Of a DNA stretch of 64,000 nucleotides, positions 9,413-18,478 are shown piece by piece. The first letter of the stretch is position 1. Each line of letters starts with the position of its first letter. The position numbers were made by a program, and so were the translations under genes. The DNA lies in assembly GCA_021813505.1 (NCBI GenBank), contig JAKAKI010000057.1:1-64000 (forward strand), written 5' to 3'. Source of the stretch: a bacterium. Its GTDB lineage: Bacteria > Zixibacteria > MSB-5A5 > WJJR01. The notes beneath the pieces are model-generated. The model was not told where the DNA came from and did not search any database. It saw only the letters and a list, made by a program, of their open reading frames with translations.

Positions 9413-9508
9413 GTGTGATTTTCGCGGCTGATTGCTGAGTATTACGGAGTGAACTGGAGGAGAGTCATAGGACCCATTGGACCGATACGACCCATAGGAC
9501 GAATCCTG

Positions 9509-10747
9509 ATGCTGGTGAGCCTGTTGGCGTGGGCTGAGGGGAACGCGCAACCACTGCGGCTGGAGATCACGCCGGGGATTGGGCATGACCGGTTCACCGA
9601 GACGTTCTTCCTCGATGACTCGACGTCCGTCAGTCCCGATTCCCTCGAACAGATTAAAAAGACGCAGTCGGACTTGCAGGAATCGTACGCCTCGTTGGGA
9701 CTGGCCGGCTCAACCAAGAACTGGCGGATCGAGAACACCGTTTATGCCACCAACAAAGCGTGGCGCGACATCGCCAACGGCCATGGCCGCTGGGCGGGCG
9801 GAAAGTGGAAGTCCGATTTCGACGGACGGCTGGAGTGGAAAGGCCGGACCAGAGGCGATACGGCCGCCGCGTCCTACACATACGCGCGACTCAGCGCTAC
9901 ACCCCAATTGCGGATAAGCGATGTCTGGTCCCTGGTCAGTGCCGGGGATTGGGAGATGACGGATTATCTTCGCAACACATCGTACACGTACGGATACAAT
10001 CGCCTCCGCGGCCAGATTGGCGCCAGCTATTTTGGCGATCTGATGCAAAGTCTCGACGCACGCATTGGCATATCGCGTCGTGCCGTTCCCGATTCTTCGG
10101 AGCTGGGGTACACGGAGGGCTTCCTGCGTCTGGACGCTTCCGGCTGGCAAATGGGACGATGGCGGCTGGAAGGCGATTTTTCATTTGCGAATCGTGAATA
10201 TCAAGCGGCCGGCGACGAGAGTGACTACCATCGCTGGTCGGCGGGAGCCGGAGTGGATTACGATTGGTCGAAGCGCTGGCGAACCAGCCTCCAGTCCTCA
10301 TGGCAGTATTGGGACTACCGGCTTCCGGATGAAATCAACTTCAGTCTGCATGACGTCAGGTCCGAAGGAAGTGTTCGCTTGTCCCTCAGCGATCAATGGG
10401 AAACCGGCGCTGCAGTCGAGGTCCGGCTCGAGCGGGCCGTGGATGACTCCCTCTCCTCTAACAACTACGTCCAATGGGCGGCAGGCCCCCGGATTGTTTG
10501 GAATTCGGGTCTCACAGTCTGGTCCGAACTGACTCCCAGGCTCGGGCATCGGTCTTATGCCGATGGATCGTCGGTGTACGACGACTACTCGTTTTGGGAC
10601 CTGTTGCTGCAGGCGGACGCCGCCGGGCCGGCCGGATCAACAGCGTCCGCGACAATAACTTACTCGTCTGAGCGGCATGCCGACCGGTCACGGGATGCGG
10701 CCTACCTCTATCTCGCCTTGTCTCTCCGCTTCCCCATAAAAATCTAG
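9509..10747 (+). CDS. Outer-membrane beta-barrel protein, unknown function
   Basis: 412 residues from ATG 9509. The frame extends upstream to GTG 9449, but that segment is an imperfect CCCATTGGACCGAT-like minisatellite (encoding repeats of IGPIGPIRPIG), so the internal ATG with a direct signal sequence (MLVSLLAWAEGNAQ) is preferred. The mature part alternates polar and aromatic residues across about 14-16 predicted strands (WRIENTVYATNKAW, YTYARLSATPQLRI, YLYLALSLRFPI), typical of porin-like barrels. No conserved family motif was recognised. It lies behind a terminator, so it has its own promoter. Confidence 0.65.
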   Translation: MLVSLLAWAEGNAQPLRLEITPGIGHDRFTETFFLDDSTSVSPDSLEQIKKTQSDLQESYASLGLAGSTKNWRIENTVYATNKAWRDIANGHGRWAGGKWKSDFDGRLEWKGRTRGDTAAASYTYARLSATPQLRISDVWSLVSAGDWEMTDYLRNTSYTYGYNRLRGQIGASYFGDLMQSLDARIGISRRAVPDSSELGYTEGFLRLDASGWQMGRWRLEGDFSFANREYQAAGDESDYHRWSAGAGVDYDWSKRWRTSLQSSWQYWDYRLPDEINFSLHDVRSEGSVRLSLSDQWETGAAVEVRLERAVDDSLSSNNYVQWAAGPRIVWNSGLTVWSELTPRLGHRSYADGSSVYDDYSFWDLLLQADAAGPAGSTASATITYSSERHADRSRDAAYLYLALSLRFPIKI

Positions 10748-11034
10748 CGAAACCAGCCGGTATTTCGAAAAAAAAGTGCGCTCGCCGGGAACCAATACAA
10801 AATCCATCTTGTTTCCGTAGCAGGTTGGCGAAACACGGTGCGGCCGCTGCGCGCGTCCATCCGTGGTTCATCGGATGATCTGAAGTGTCAATGGGAGTGA
10901 AGTTCCGCCGTTCAGGCGTGCCGGAAGCAGCCGGTGGCGCCGGCAGTATCTCCCCCCCTGTTTTGATGATCCTGACTGCTCATATGCTGTGAACTACAAT
11001 CGAGGAATCCTTACCAACAAGGCGGGAGGTCAAG

Positions 11035-11505
11035 ATGAGGAGTGCGAGAATCGCGGGCGCCATGCTGATCGTTCTGGTGATCGGAGCAAGTGCGCAAGCG
11101 GCGTTAAGAACCGTAACGGTGGATGAGACCACGCTCCGCTTCAAACCGGACACGCTGGTCATTCACGTCGGCGACATCGTTCAGTGGGTCAACCCGGCGG
11201 GGAATATCATGGGCCACACCTCGACCAGCGGGACAGGGTCGGGAGACCCGAACAGTGGCAAGCATTGGAATCTTGGCCCGTTTGGGCCCGGGACATCGGT
11301 CCAACATCGTTTCACCGGCCCTGGCACCTACCCGTACTACTGCATACCGCATGAACTCAGTGGAATGAAGGCCCAGATCATCGTGCTCAACGCCGTGGAC
11401 GCCACCGGCACGGGGGCGAAGGCGGCGCTGGTGGCGCTGCTATTACTGGTTGGCGGATACGCGATCTGGAAACGGCGTGCGGTCCCCGCGAAATCAGGAA
11501 GCTAA
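11035..11505 (+). CDS. Membrane-anchored cupredoxin (plastocyanin-like)
   Basis: 156 residues, with GGGAGG 5 bases before ATG. There is an N-terminal signal peptide (1-22) and a blue-copper fold with type 1 ligands visible as His61 (GHTS), then Cys103, His106 and Met111 in CIPHELSGM. A C-terminal hydrophobic segment (130-146) followed by KRR anchors it in the inner membrane with the copper domain outside. It is likely an electron carrier or copper-binding protein; no redox partner lies next to it. The 287-bp gap upstream (10748-11034) shows no gene. Confidence 0.88.
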   Translation: MRSARIAGAMLIVLVIGASAQAALRTVTVDETTLRFKPDTLVIHVGDIVQWVNPAGNIMGHTSTSGTGSGDPNSGKHWNLGPFGPGTSVQHRFTGPGTYPYYCIPHELSGMKAQIIVLNAVDATGTGAKAALVALLLLVGGYAIWKRRAVPAKSGS

Positions 11506-11543
11506 CTTCACCATCTCGTTTCATACTCCAGCACACTTCTAGT

Positions 11544-11573
11544 CCTCGCCGTCCGCCGACACGGACGGTGAGG
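11544..11573. terminator. Hairpin between convergent genes
   Basis: Perfect-looking stem CCTCGCCGTCCG / CGGACGGTGAGG (one G/T mispair) between the ends of the cupredoxin and acvB genes. It has no T-run on either strand, so termination is only possible. Confidence 0.45.
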
Positions 11574-11615
11574 ATTGTGCTGATGACGTTGATTGATGGC
11601 TTATTCAACGCACTG

Positions 11616-13013
11616 CTACGGCCGCGATTCCGCGACGATACTTTCTGCGAGGGCCTGGTAATCCCCGCCGAAGTGGTGCCCGCCCTTGCGTGCGATGATG
11701 GTGACCGCTTTCGGATCGAGATCGCGGCAGAGTGATTCCATCTCGTCATCGCCATACAGGCACAGAACTTTCATGCCTTTGAGTTTGGCGACCTCGGGTC
11801 CCACTGCAAGGTCGGTTTTGCGCGACGGATTGCCGAGCCAGTCGGTGAGGTGGAATTGAAAGTCAATGGTTCGTTCTGGACCGATCAGCGCAACGAGACT
11901 GACACTCGAGAGCAAATCTGCAGGGAGGCGATTGGCCATGAACGGGAGGACATCCGCACCACGCGAATATCCGATGAGAATGGCCTTTTCCTTCTTCCAG
12001 ATTGTGAGATAATGGCGCAGAATTCGTTCGAGATCCCTGCCGGCCTCATCCGGCGTACGCCGTTTCCAGAAGTATTTGAGGGAGTTGACCCCAACGACAC
12101 GGATACCACGGCCCGCCAGCGCGCTGCCGATTTGCCGATCAATTGAAGCCCAACCTCCGTCACCGGAGACGATGACGGCCAGGTCGCTGGTTTCTTCCCC
12201 TTTCGTGGGGACTTCCACCAATGGCAGATCGTCGACCGGGCCGCCCGTTGGTATCGCCGACTTGTCCTGCCTGGCTGTAATTTCAAGAAAAGCCTGCTTG
12301 AACTGTGGCAGCCAATTCCTGGGAACGGAGAATCCGTGGCCGACTTTCGGGAGCGACACAAGCCGTCCGTTGCCCACGTGTTGAACGTAGGTCTCGACGA
12401 TCGCCACATCGCACACCTGATCTATCACTCCCTGGAAAGCCACCCAAGGCATTTCAAGCTCCGGAGCCGGGAGGAAGCTGAATCCTTTTCCCTTGGGGCC
12501 CGCCATCCACTCCAAGCCGTTGCCTTTGCAGAACTCCTTGGTCAAAGGGAGATCGGGGCAAAATCCGAGGCTCATTGCCGCTGCGAACGTGTTCGGTGGG
12601 GCCTGGACAAGAATGGCATAAACAAGAGTCGCACCGGACGAATACCCAACCAGGACCGGCGGCGTGTAGGTGGGCATGTCCAGTCTCTTCTGGACATACT
12701 GGCTGAGGGCCTCGAAGTCGGCGGCGGGATAGGAGCACTTATCGTCGGCGGCTTCGAGTTGTTTGAGATAATGCGTGATGTCGATACCAATCACCAGAGC
12801 GTCGAGCCCGGCCAAAGTCCGTGCCATGTCGACGACGCCGAGATTCCACCCTCCGTCACCAGACACAAATACCGCGACGTGAGCAGGATGAGGCGTCTGA
12901 CGGTAGAGCGTGACCTTGCCAAAGCGCCCAAAATTGAGGGTGTCCTCTGTCGCACCCGCCGCGGTTGCGGCCAGCAGCAGGGCGACACACGAAGCGATAC
13001 TCAGTTTCTTCAC
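11616..13013 (-). CDS. acvB: AcvB/VirJ-family protein, predicted lysyl-phosphatidylglycerol hydrolase
   Basis: 465 residues from GTG 13013, which overlaps the mprF stop codon as GTGA; the longer open frame runs inside mprF and is rejected. A signal peptide (KKLSIASCVALLLAATAAG) leads into two VirJ domains, each opening with V(F/I)VSGDGGW and each with a serine elbow, GYSSGA in the first and GYSRGAD in the second. His near the end is in GGHHFGGDY. Established work on Agrobacterium AcvB and Rhizobium tropici AtvA shows this periplasmic family hydrolyses lysyl-PG and is co-transcribed with mprF/lpiA. The same operon arrangement here supports that function. Confidence 0.88.
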   Translation of the reverse strand: MKKLSIASCVALLLAATAAGATEDTLNFGRFGKVTLYRQTPHPAHVAVFVSGDGGWNLGVVDMARTLAGLDALVIGIDITHYLKQLEAADDKCSYPAADFEALSQYVQKRLDMPTYTPPVLVGYSSGATLVYAILVQAPPNTFAAAMSLGFCPDLPLTKEFCKGNGLEWMAGPKGKGFSFLPAPELEMPWVAFQGVIDQVCDVAIVETYVQHVGNGRLVSLPKVGHGFSVPRNWLPQFKQAFLEITARQDKSAIPTGGPVDDLPLVEVPTKGEETSDLAVIVSGDGGWASIDRQIGSALAGRGIRVVGVNSLKYFWKRRTPDEAGRDLERILRHYLTIWKKEKAILIGYSRGADVLPFMANRLPADLLSSVSLVALIGPERTIDFQFHLTDWLGNPSRKTDLAVGPEVAKLKGMKVLCLYGDDEMESLCRDLDPKAVTIIARKGGHHFGGDYQALAESIVAESRP

Positions 13014-15568
13014 TTGGCAACGACCCCCTTCAGTCCCCCGGAGATCAGGGACGCGATGTTGGCGAGAATACGTGGCAATGCCAGCCCGCCCGGCGAAATC
13101 AGATAGACCGGCTCCCACACCGGTTCGAACTTGTCCTTATATTGGCGGAGTCCCTGGAAATTATAGAATCGTTCTCCCTCCTGGAACACCATGGCGCCGA
13201 GCCGGGTCCAGATTGGCGCCAGCACATGGTCATCCAAGCCGGAGAATGGCGCCACACCAAGATTAAACCAGTTGAATCCTTCCTTCTTGCCCCAAAGCAT
13301 GAGTTCGACAAACAGGTAATCCATTGTGCCGTTCGGAGCCTCGGGGATCTGCCGCATCAAGTCTATCGAGAGTTCCTCCTTTTCGGCACCCAGCCAGACA
13401 TTGGCGAAAGCGACAATACGACCCTCCCGGCGCACCAACGCTGTTGGGAAGTGCCGGAGGTACTCGGAATCAAAGTATCCAAGGGAGAATCCCTTTTCGC
13501 GAGAGCTCTTGTCATGCAGCCAGGTGTCGGAGATTGTTTTCAGCTCTGGAATGAGTTCCGTGAAACGATCGGGAGGCACAACTTCAAACGTGCAACCGAC
13601 CTTCTCGACTTTGTGGTGCGAATGCCGCAGCCCCTTGCGATTGTGCCCATCCAGCGCGAAGTCCGGGAGTGCGACGTGTGCCTCCTCGCCAATCTTCTGG
13701 GAGGTCAATCCCAAGTCGAGGTACACATGAAGATGCTCGGGACGGACTTCATAGAAGACTGTCCAGCCACCATGCTGATCGCTGAGTTCGCGAAACGCAA
13801 ACGCGAGTTCGGGCCAGGCCTTTTCCGGACCGACAGGGTCTCCAAGAGCCACCCACGTGCGCCCCTCGACCGCGTACATGATGAAAGCTTCCATCTCGTC
13901 ATGGAACAGGAACTTCTTATCCCCAAGCAGAGCCAGACTGGCCAGAGTGTTCTTGTTCCTTGCGACGATGCTCTTCACTCGTTCGATTTCACCAGGTGGC
14001 GACGTTGAACTTGCGGGCGGAGCCGCGCGCAGAAGCCGAACGATCGCGAATAGAAGCGACATCGCGACAACACCTGCGGATGCCCGGAGAAATCGCGGCG
14101 CGTCCCCTGCCACCATGGTGACCTTCCACCAGAGATCCTGGGAATACTCGACATGTTTGTAGGAAAAGAAGCCCAGCCAGATCGATCCGGCGATCACCAC
14201 TAGGATGGCGACAACCCATTCGGGTGTAAACCGCTCGCCGATTAGCGACGCTTTGCGGTAGAAATGGTGGCGCGCCGGGAGCAGCGCGATCAGCATGACA
14301 GTGAGGACGATGGCTTCCTCGTAGTCCAAACCTTTGAGGAGCGAAACGACGATACCAACCCCCAGGAGGAGTGCGGTCAGGTAGTAAGCCGCATCCAATC
14401 GGCGCTGAATTCCTCGTGCGAGAATCAATAATGCCGCTCCGGCAAGGCTCCCGACAAAATGCGATATCTCCACCAGCGGCAATGGGACAGTGTCCCTCAG
14501 GATGCGGAGCCGTCCGTGCAATGCCGGTGTCGCACCCGAGAAAAGGAGGACCGCCCCGCCGAGAAAGGCGCTCACAGCGAGGACATTGGGGGCGAGTACA
14601 GGAAGCCACCGGCCAACGACTCGTCCAGCCCATTTCACTGCGTGGCGCGTGCCAAGCATCTCGTGAAACGCCAGTAATGAGGCGGCCACTGCCAGCGGGA
14701 GCAGATAGTAAATACCCCGGTAGACCAGGAGCGACCCAAGGACGCTCGATGCCGGCAACGCGGGTGCAAGGAGTACGACGATGATTGATTCGAACACGCC
14801 CACGCCGCCCGGGACCTGGCTAACAACACCTGCGATCTGGCCCAGGAGAAACAGTCCCAGGAATCCAGGATAACTCAGCGGCATTGAGGCCGGCAGCAAC
14901 ATGTATAGCACACCGCCCGCCAGAGCCCAATCAGCGGATGAGACGATCAATTGCGCAATCGAAAGTCCAGGTGCGGGGAGTGAGACCCCCCACTCGCCAA
15001 TTTGGAGCCGCTTCCTCACGAAGATCGTCAACAAGAGATACCCAGCAACTCCAGCAAGCAAGACAACACCGAGTACACGAACCGACCCGAATGGCAGATG
15101 GAGCAATCCCGGGATACTTAATGGTTCGATCAGGAATGAGACTCCCCCAATCGCAAAGAAACCAACCCAAAGGGTCAGGCCGCAGAAGGCTACGATCTTG
15201 GTGATTTCGACAGCAGACAGCCCCCAGACCGAGTACAGTCGGTAACGAACCGATCCTCCTGTCAGCATCGAGAATCCGAGGTTGTGGCTGAAGGCATACC
15301 CAATGAACGACGCCAACGCTACCTTCCTGTACTCGAGTTCTTTTTGGATATACCGAAAAGCCAGCGTCTCGTAACCGGTCAGCGCAAGATAGCTCAGCGC
15401 TGTGAACAGAATGGCCAATAGAATGCTGGAGGTGGGCAATGATTCGACCGCCAGGACGACATCGCGGTAGTGGTATTCCCTCAGCTCTGCGCTAAGCACC
15501 CAAAGTGCCAAGCCAACGAGGGCGATTCCGATTACGGGGATCAGGCGATGGAGGGAGCGCTTGATCAT
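13010..15568 (-). CDS. mprF: Bifunctional aminoacyl-phosphatidylglycerol synthetase/flippase MprF
   Basis: 852 residues, full length for the family. The N-terminal part has about 14 membrane segments forming the flippase (conserved VPGGVGVFE region), and the C-terminal cytosolic GNAT-like domain (from about residue 510) transfers an amino acid from tRNA to phosphatidylglycerol, reducing membrane negative charge and sensitivity to cationic peptides. Visible landmarks are GDPVGPE, DKSSREKGFSLGYFD and NLGVAPFSGL. ATG 15568 starts MIKRSLHRLIPVIG; the longer frame begins in charged non-homologous sequence. Translationally coupled to acvB. Confidence 0.93.
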   Translation of the reverse strand: MIKRSLHRLIPVIGIALVGLALWVLSAELREYHYRDVVLAVESLPTSSILLAILFTALSYLALTGYETLAFRYIQKELEYRKVALASFIGYAFSHNLGFSMLTGGSVRYRLYSVWGLSAVEITKIVAFCGLTLWVGFFAIGGVSFLIEPLSIPGLLHLPFGSVRVLGVVLLAGVAGYLLLTIFVRKRLQIGEWGVSLPAPGLSIAQLIVSSADWALAGGVLYMLLPASMPLSYPGFLGLFLLGQIAGVVSQVPGGVGVFESIIVVLLAPALPASSVLGSLLVYRGIYYLLPLAVAASLLAFHEMLGTRHAVKWAGRVVGRWLPVLAPNVLAVSAFLGGAVLLFSGATPALHGRLRILRDTVPLPLVEISHFVGSLAGAALLILARGIQRRLDAAYYLTALLLGVGIVVSLLKGLDYEEAIVLTVMLIALLPARHHFYRKASLIGERFTPEWVVAILVVIAGSIWLGFFSYKHVEYSQDLWWKVTMVAGDAPRFLRASAGVVAMSLLFAIVRLLRAAPPASSTSPPGEIERVKSIVARNKNTLASLALLGDKKFLFHDEMEAFIMYAVEGRTWVALGDPVGPEKAWPELAFAFRELSDQHGGWTVFYEVRPEHLHVYLDLGLTSQKIGEEAHVALPDFALDGHNRKGLRHSHHKVEKVGCTFEVVPPDRFTELIPELKTISDTWLHDKSSREKGFSLGYFDSEYLRHFPTALVRREGRIVAFANVWLGAEKEELSIDLMRQIPEAPNGTMDYLFVELMLWGKKEGFNWFNLGVAPFSGLDDHVLAPIWTRLGAMVFQEGERFYNFQGLRQYKDKFEPVWEPVYLISPGGLALPRILANIASLISGGLKGVVAK

Positions 15569-16015
15569 TGCGAGTCGGCCATACGATTCAACACGGGCGC
15601 CGAACCTTGCAGTCGCAGGCCAGGCAATGATACACACCAGCCGCATGTCCCGTCGCCTTCTTCGGACAGCGCTCGCGAATCAATGCAGCGATCCTCCGCA
15701 TCATTATTATCGGTCTGCACGGGGATGGACAAGCAAAATCGGCCATCCTGGCTTTGTCGTACTGTCCGGGAAACAGACCATCACCAAACGTCCGGGTGGG
15801 GCGAAACGACCCTTTGAATCTCGTGCGAAGCAATCAGGTAGGGCAGCGGTGCCCCGTCCTCTTCCCACAGTGGCCGAGATCCCGGCGTATCAGTACGCCA
15901 CGAGTCTGCTGCCCGAGAGCGCAGGGCGGCACTCTAAGGATCGATTTGTCAGGTTGCCGGAATCGGGTGATTTGACTATACTGAGAGGCAGACAAGTCCA
16001 TAAAGTGCGGGTAAG
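15569..16015. other. Divergent intergenic region, 447 bp
   Basis: It separates mprF (minus) from the radical SAM gene (plus). Open frames here have no family features and poor composition. A sigma-70-like promoter is seen near its right end; otherwise nothing was recognised. Confidence 0.6.
15954..15982 (+). promoter_or_regulatory. Candidate sigma-70-type promoter of the radical SAM gene
   Basis: TTGCCG (15954-15959), a 17-base spacer, then TATACT (15977-15982), 33 bases before ATG 16016. Consensus-like hexamers and optimal spacing are the only evidence. Confidence 0.45.
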
Positions 16016-16789
16016 ATGCTTCTGCCCCTACAAAAAGGTATCCTGTATGGGCCGGTTCATTCGCGCCGGTATGGCCGGTCGCTGGGAATCAATCTGATGC
16101 CCGGACGGTTCAAACTATGCTCGTTCAACTGCATCTACTGCCACTACGGTTGGACCAAGACCTGCACCATGGATGTGACCGGCCACACGGACGAGATGCC
16201 GGCAATCGGCGAGGTGTTGGCAGCGGTCGAACCGGCGGTCAGATCAAATGTCGAATTCGACCTGATCACATTCTCCGGCAACGGGGAGCCGACGTTGTAT
16301 CCAGGGTTCGCCGAGCTGGTCGCCGAGGTCGTCCGGTTGCGTGACCTGTACCGGCCATTCGTGAGTATTGCGCTGTTATCCAACGCCACCGGACTCCAGA
16401 ATCAGGCGGTGCGCGACTGCGTCGGCAGACTGGACTTGCCGGTATTCAAACTCGATGCGGGCACGGTGGAGACATTCCACCGGATGAACCGTCCCGCCGA
16501 CGACATAGAATTCGATGAGCTCGTTGAGCTTCTCGCGTCGATTCCCAAGATCAATCTTCAGACTGTCATGGTCGATGGTGAGCAGGCGAACACAACGCAC
16601 GCTGAAATTCAGGCCTATTCAGAGAAGGTCGGGCGCATCCGTCCCAAAGAAGTCCACATGTATTCGATTGACCGGCCCACGCCGGATACGGGCATTACAC
16701 TCGTTCCGCCTCAACGGCTGCTGGAGATTGCCGCACAGGTCGAGGATTCAACCGGTGTCCCGGTGCGAACATTTGGAGCGAGAGGGTGA
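16016..16789 (+). CDS. Radical SAM protein (COG0731-like)
   Basis: 257 residues. The N-terminus (GILYGPVHSRRYGRSLGINL) and the cluster motif CSFNCIYC (CxxxCxxC, residues 35-42) place it in the COG0731 group of radical SAM enzymes, followed by FSGNGEPTL and YSIDRPTPD. Members have been annotated as Fe-S oxidoreductases of unknown substrate, related to wybutosine-type TYW1 radical SAM cores. No partner gene is adjacent. The ribosome site is weak, so the exact start is uncertain. Confidence 0.85.
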   Translation: MLLPLQKGILYGPVHSRRYGRSLGINLMPGRFKLCSFNCIYCHYGWTKTCTMDVTGHTDEMPAIGEVLAAVEPAVRSNVEFDLITFSGNGEPTLYPGFAELVAEVVRLRDLYRPFVSIALLSNATGLQNQAVRDCVGRLDLPVFKLDAGTVETFHRMNRPADDIEFDELVELLASIPKINLQTVMVDGEQANTTHAEIQAYSEKVGRIRPKEVHMYSIDRPTPDTGITLVPPQRLLEIAAQVEDSTGVPVRTFGARG

Positions 16790-16871
16790 GGGCAGAAGAA
16801 CCTGGGTAAGAACCCCGGGAACAGGAGACTAGGGGCACAAGCTAGGAATTGGCCATTGCCCGGCAGTCAAT

Positions 16872-17417
16872 CTAAACGTCGATTAGAATGACCTTGACCG
16901 GGACAGCAGGGAAGTGTCGCTTTAGCCGCTCAATATCATAGACCAACTGCTCGCCGTACGATACGCCCGTCGACATTTGTTTGTGCATAGCATGACACGG
17001 AACGATTTCAACACCAACATCTGCTTTGTTCTCACTAAAGAAGTACTGGAACTTGGCCATGTCATAAAACATGAACGCGTACTTCCCGAATTGCACTTCA
17101 AGTAGTACCCGCTCCTTTACGAAGTCAATCTGTTTGAAGGCCCCTGAAATTGTTGTCTTGTAGCCGGGGAGTGAAATTGTATACGTGTCGCGAAGCTCTG
17201 CGAATCCAAGGGCGTTGAATTGGGTCTTGAACGAGTTGTTGATTTCCTTGGGGGAATAGAGAAGTTCGCCGGGCATGGTCCTCTCTTTGCTGACCTTTGT
17301 CTTCCCGGGAGCAGGTAACATCCTTATGACACCGTTAATCTCGCGCTCAATCCTGGGATAGCGAACACGAAGAATTTCGCTCCCGCCAAGATGAGAGTAC
17401 TCATACACTCGGCGCAA
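16872..17417 (-). CDS. Type II restriction endonuclease, BstYI/BglII family
   Basis: 181 residues from TTG 17417, starting RRVYEYSHLGG, which parallels the start of BstYI as I remember it. The family core is visible: KVSKERTMPGELLYSP (41-56), QIDFVKERVLLEVQFGKYAF (96-115) and VGVEIVP. Catalytic residues by comparison with BglII are Asp98, Glu107 and Gln109 (the EVQ signature). The likely site is RGATCY or AGATCT, which is inference. It follows the methyltransferase gene by 2 bases, so they are co-transcribed with the methylase first. Base composition is lower in GC than the neighbours, as expected for a transferred R-M unit. Confidence 0.88.
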   Translation of the reverse strand: MRRVYEYSHLGGSEILRVRYPRIEREINGVIRMLPAPGKTKVSKERTMPGELLYSPKEINNSFKTQFNALGFAELRDTYTISLPGYKTTISGAFKQIDFVKERVLLEVQFGKYAFMFYDMAKFQYFFSENKADVGVEIVPCHAMHKQMSTGVSYGEQLVYDIERLKRHFPAVPVKVILIDV

Positions 17418-17419
17418 CC

Positions 17420-18355
17420 TTACACTCTCCCTTGCTGAAAAATCGGCAACTCGCCAACTGGGAACACAATTACTTTTTGCAGTTTCTGTCCACCGTTGGG
17501 CAGAGTCGGATCATAGATCGGTCGTGTCATAGGTCTCGTTCGTATTTCTCCCAACCAGGCCTTTCTGATTCGGTCCCGCGCTGTTGAGACGTAATCCTCT
17601 ACGATTTCAGCACTGGCGGAACGACGATTGTGCAGGATCGAGGCAACAGCGGTCGTGCCGACTCCTGCAAACGGGTCAAGCACTAGATCGTCCTCAGCTG
17701 TAAGGGATAGAATGAGCCGCTCTACCAATTCCACGGGAAATTGACAGGGATGGAGGGTCTTTTCAACGTGGTTGCTCTTGACGTTGGGAATCTGCCATAC
17801 GTCCCCGGGATTCTTCCCCCGCGGATCGCAGGAGTATTGTCCCGCCTTAGGCCCCTTGAAGTGCTTCTTCTTCGGATATTTCTGAGGAACGCGCACCTCG
17901 TCAAGATTAAAGAAGTAGTCATCCGATCTTGTGAACCAACTAATTGTCTCATATCTTCCCGAGAATCGCTTGCTGCAATGAAGTCCGTGCTCAAAGTGCC
18001 AGATTATTCGGTTGCGAAGTGTGAGCCCAAGGCTGCGGAAGACGGGAAAGAGCGCTGTATCGAGAGGGGTAATTGCCCCATTGTTGACATAATTCCCTGT
18101 CTGCCAGCAAATGCTACCCGCAGAATCCAGCACTCGAACACATTCCCCGATGATTTCGGCCTGTTGCTCAAGGTAGCTGTCGAGGTCCAAGCGCTTCTCG
18201 TACGCCTTGCCGATGTTGTATGGCGGTGATGTGACCACCAGTTGAACTGCTCCATCTGGAATACCGCGAAGCAACTCCCGGCAGTCACCTTGATGGAATA
18301 CCACCCGAGCCGTCGCCTCGAACCGATCACGAACTGATAACCTGCGATTCCTCAT
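17420..18355 (-). CDS. Type II DNA methyltransferase, beta class
   Basis: 311 residues from ATG 18355 (a TTG sits directly before it). The catalytic motif TSPPYN (42-47) precedes the SAM motif DPFAGVGTT (227-235), giving the beta-class order. TSPPY is most common in N4-cytosine enzymes, fitting the m4C methylase of the BglII system, though N6-adenine methylation cannot be ruled out. It protects the host site against the adjacent BstYI-like nuclease. No controller (C) protein gene is seen. The AT-rich 120 bases upstream (18356-18478) probably hold its promoter. Confidence 0.9.
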   Translation of the reverse strand: MRNRRLSVRDRFEATARVVFHQGDCRELLRGIPDGAVQLVVTSPPYNIGKAYEKRLDLDSYLEQQAEIIGECVRVLDSAGSICWQTGNYVNNGAITPLDTALFPVFRSLGLTLRNRIIWHFEHGLHCSKRFSGRYETISWFTRSDDYFFNLDEVRVPQKYPKKKHFKGPKAGQYSCDPRGKNPGDVWQIPNVKSNHVEKTLHPCQFPVELVERLILSLTAEDDLVLDPFAGVGTTAVASILHNRRSASAEIVEDYVSTARDRIRKAWLGEIRTRPMTRPIYDPTLPNGGQKLQKVIVFPVGELPIFQQGRV

Positions 18356-18478
18356 CAAGAGAACCTACGCGCGTCGACTCTTTGCCGTCCATCATTTTCT
18401 TTCATAATGTTGTTCAATTCCTGCTAAATAGGTATTCTCATCCTGGCGGAGGCATTGAAACAGCATTGGACTCTTGCC

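Noticed and set aside
13014-13118. N-terminal extension of acvB
   Set aside because: Encoded inside mprF in another frame; the GTG at 13013 gives the signal peptide directly.
12965-14008. 347-codon open frame on plus
   Set aside because: Antisense to mprF; composition of a shadow frame and no domain features.
15561-16097. 178-codon open frame in the mprF/radical SAM gap
   Set aside because: No ribosome site or family features, and it overlaps both neighbouring starts.
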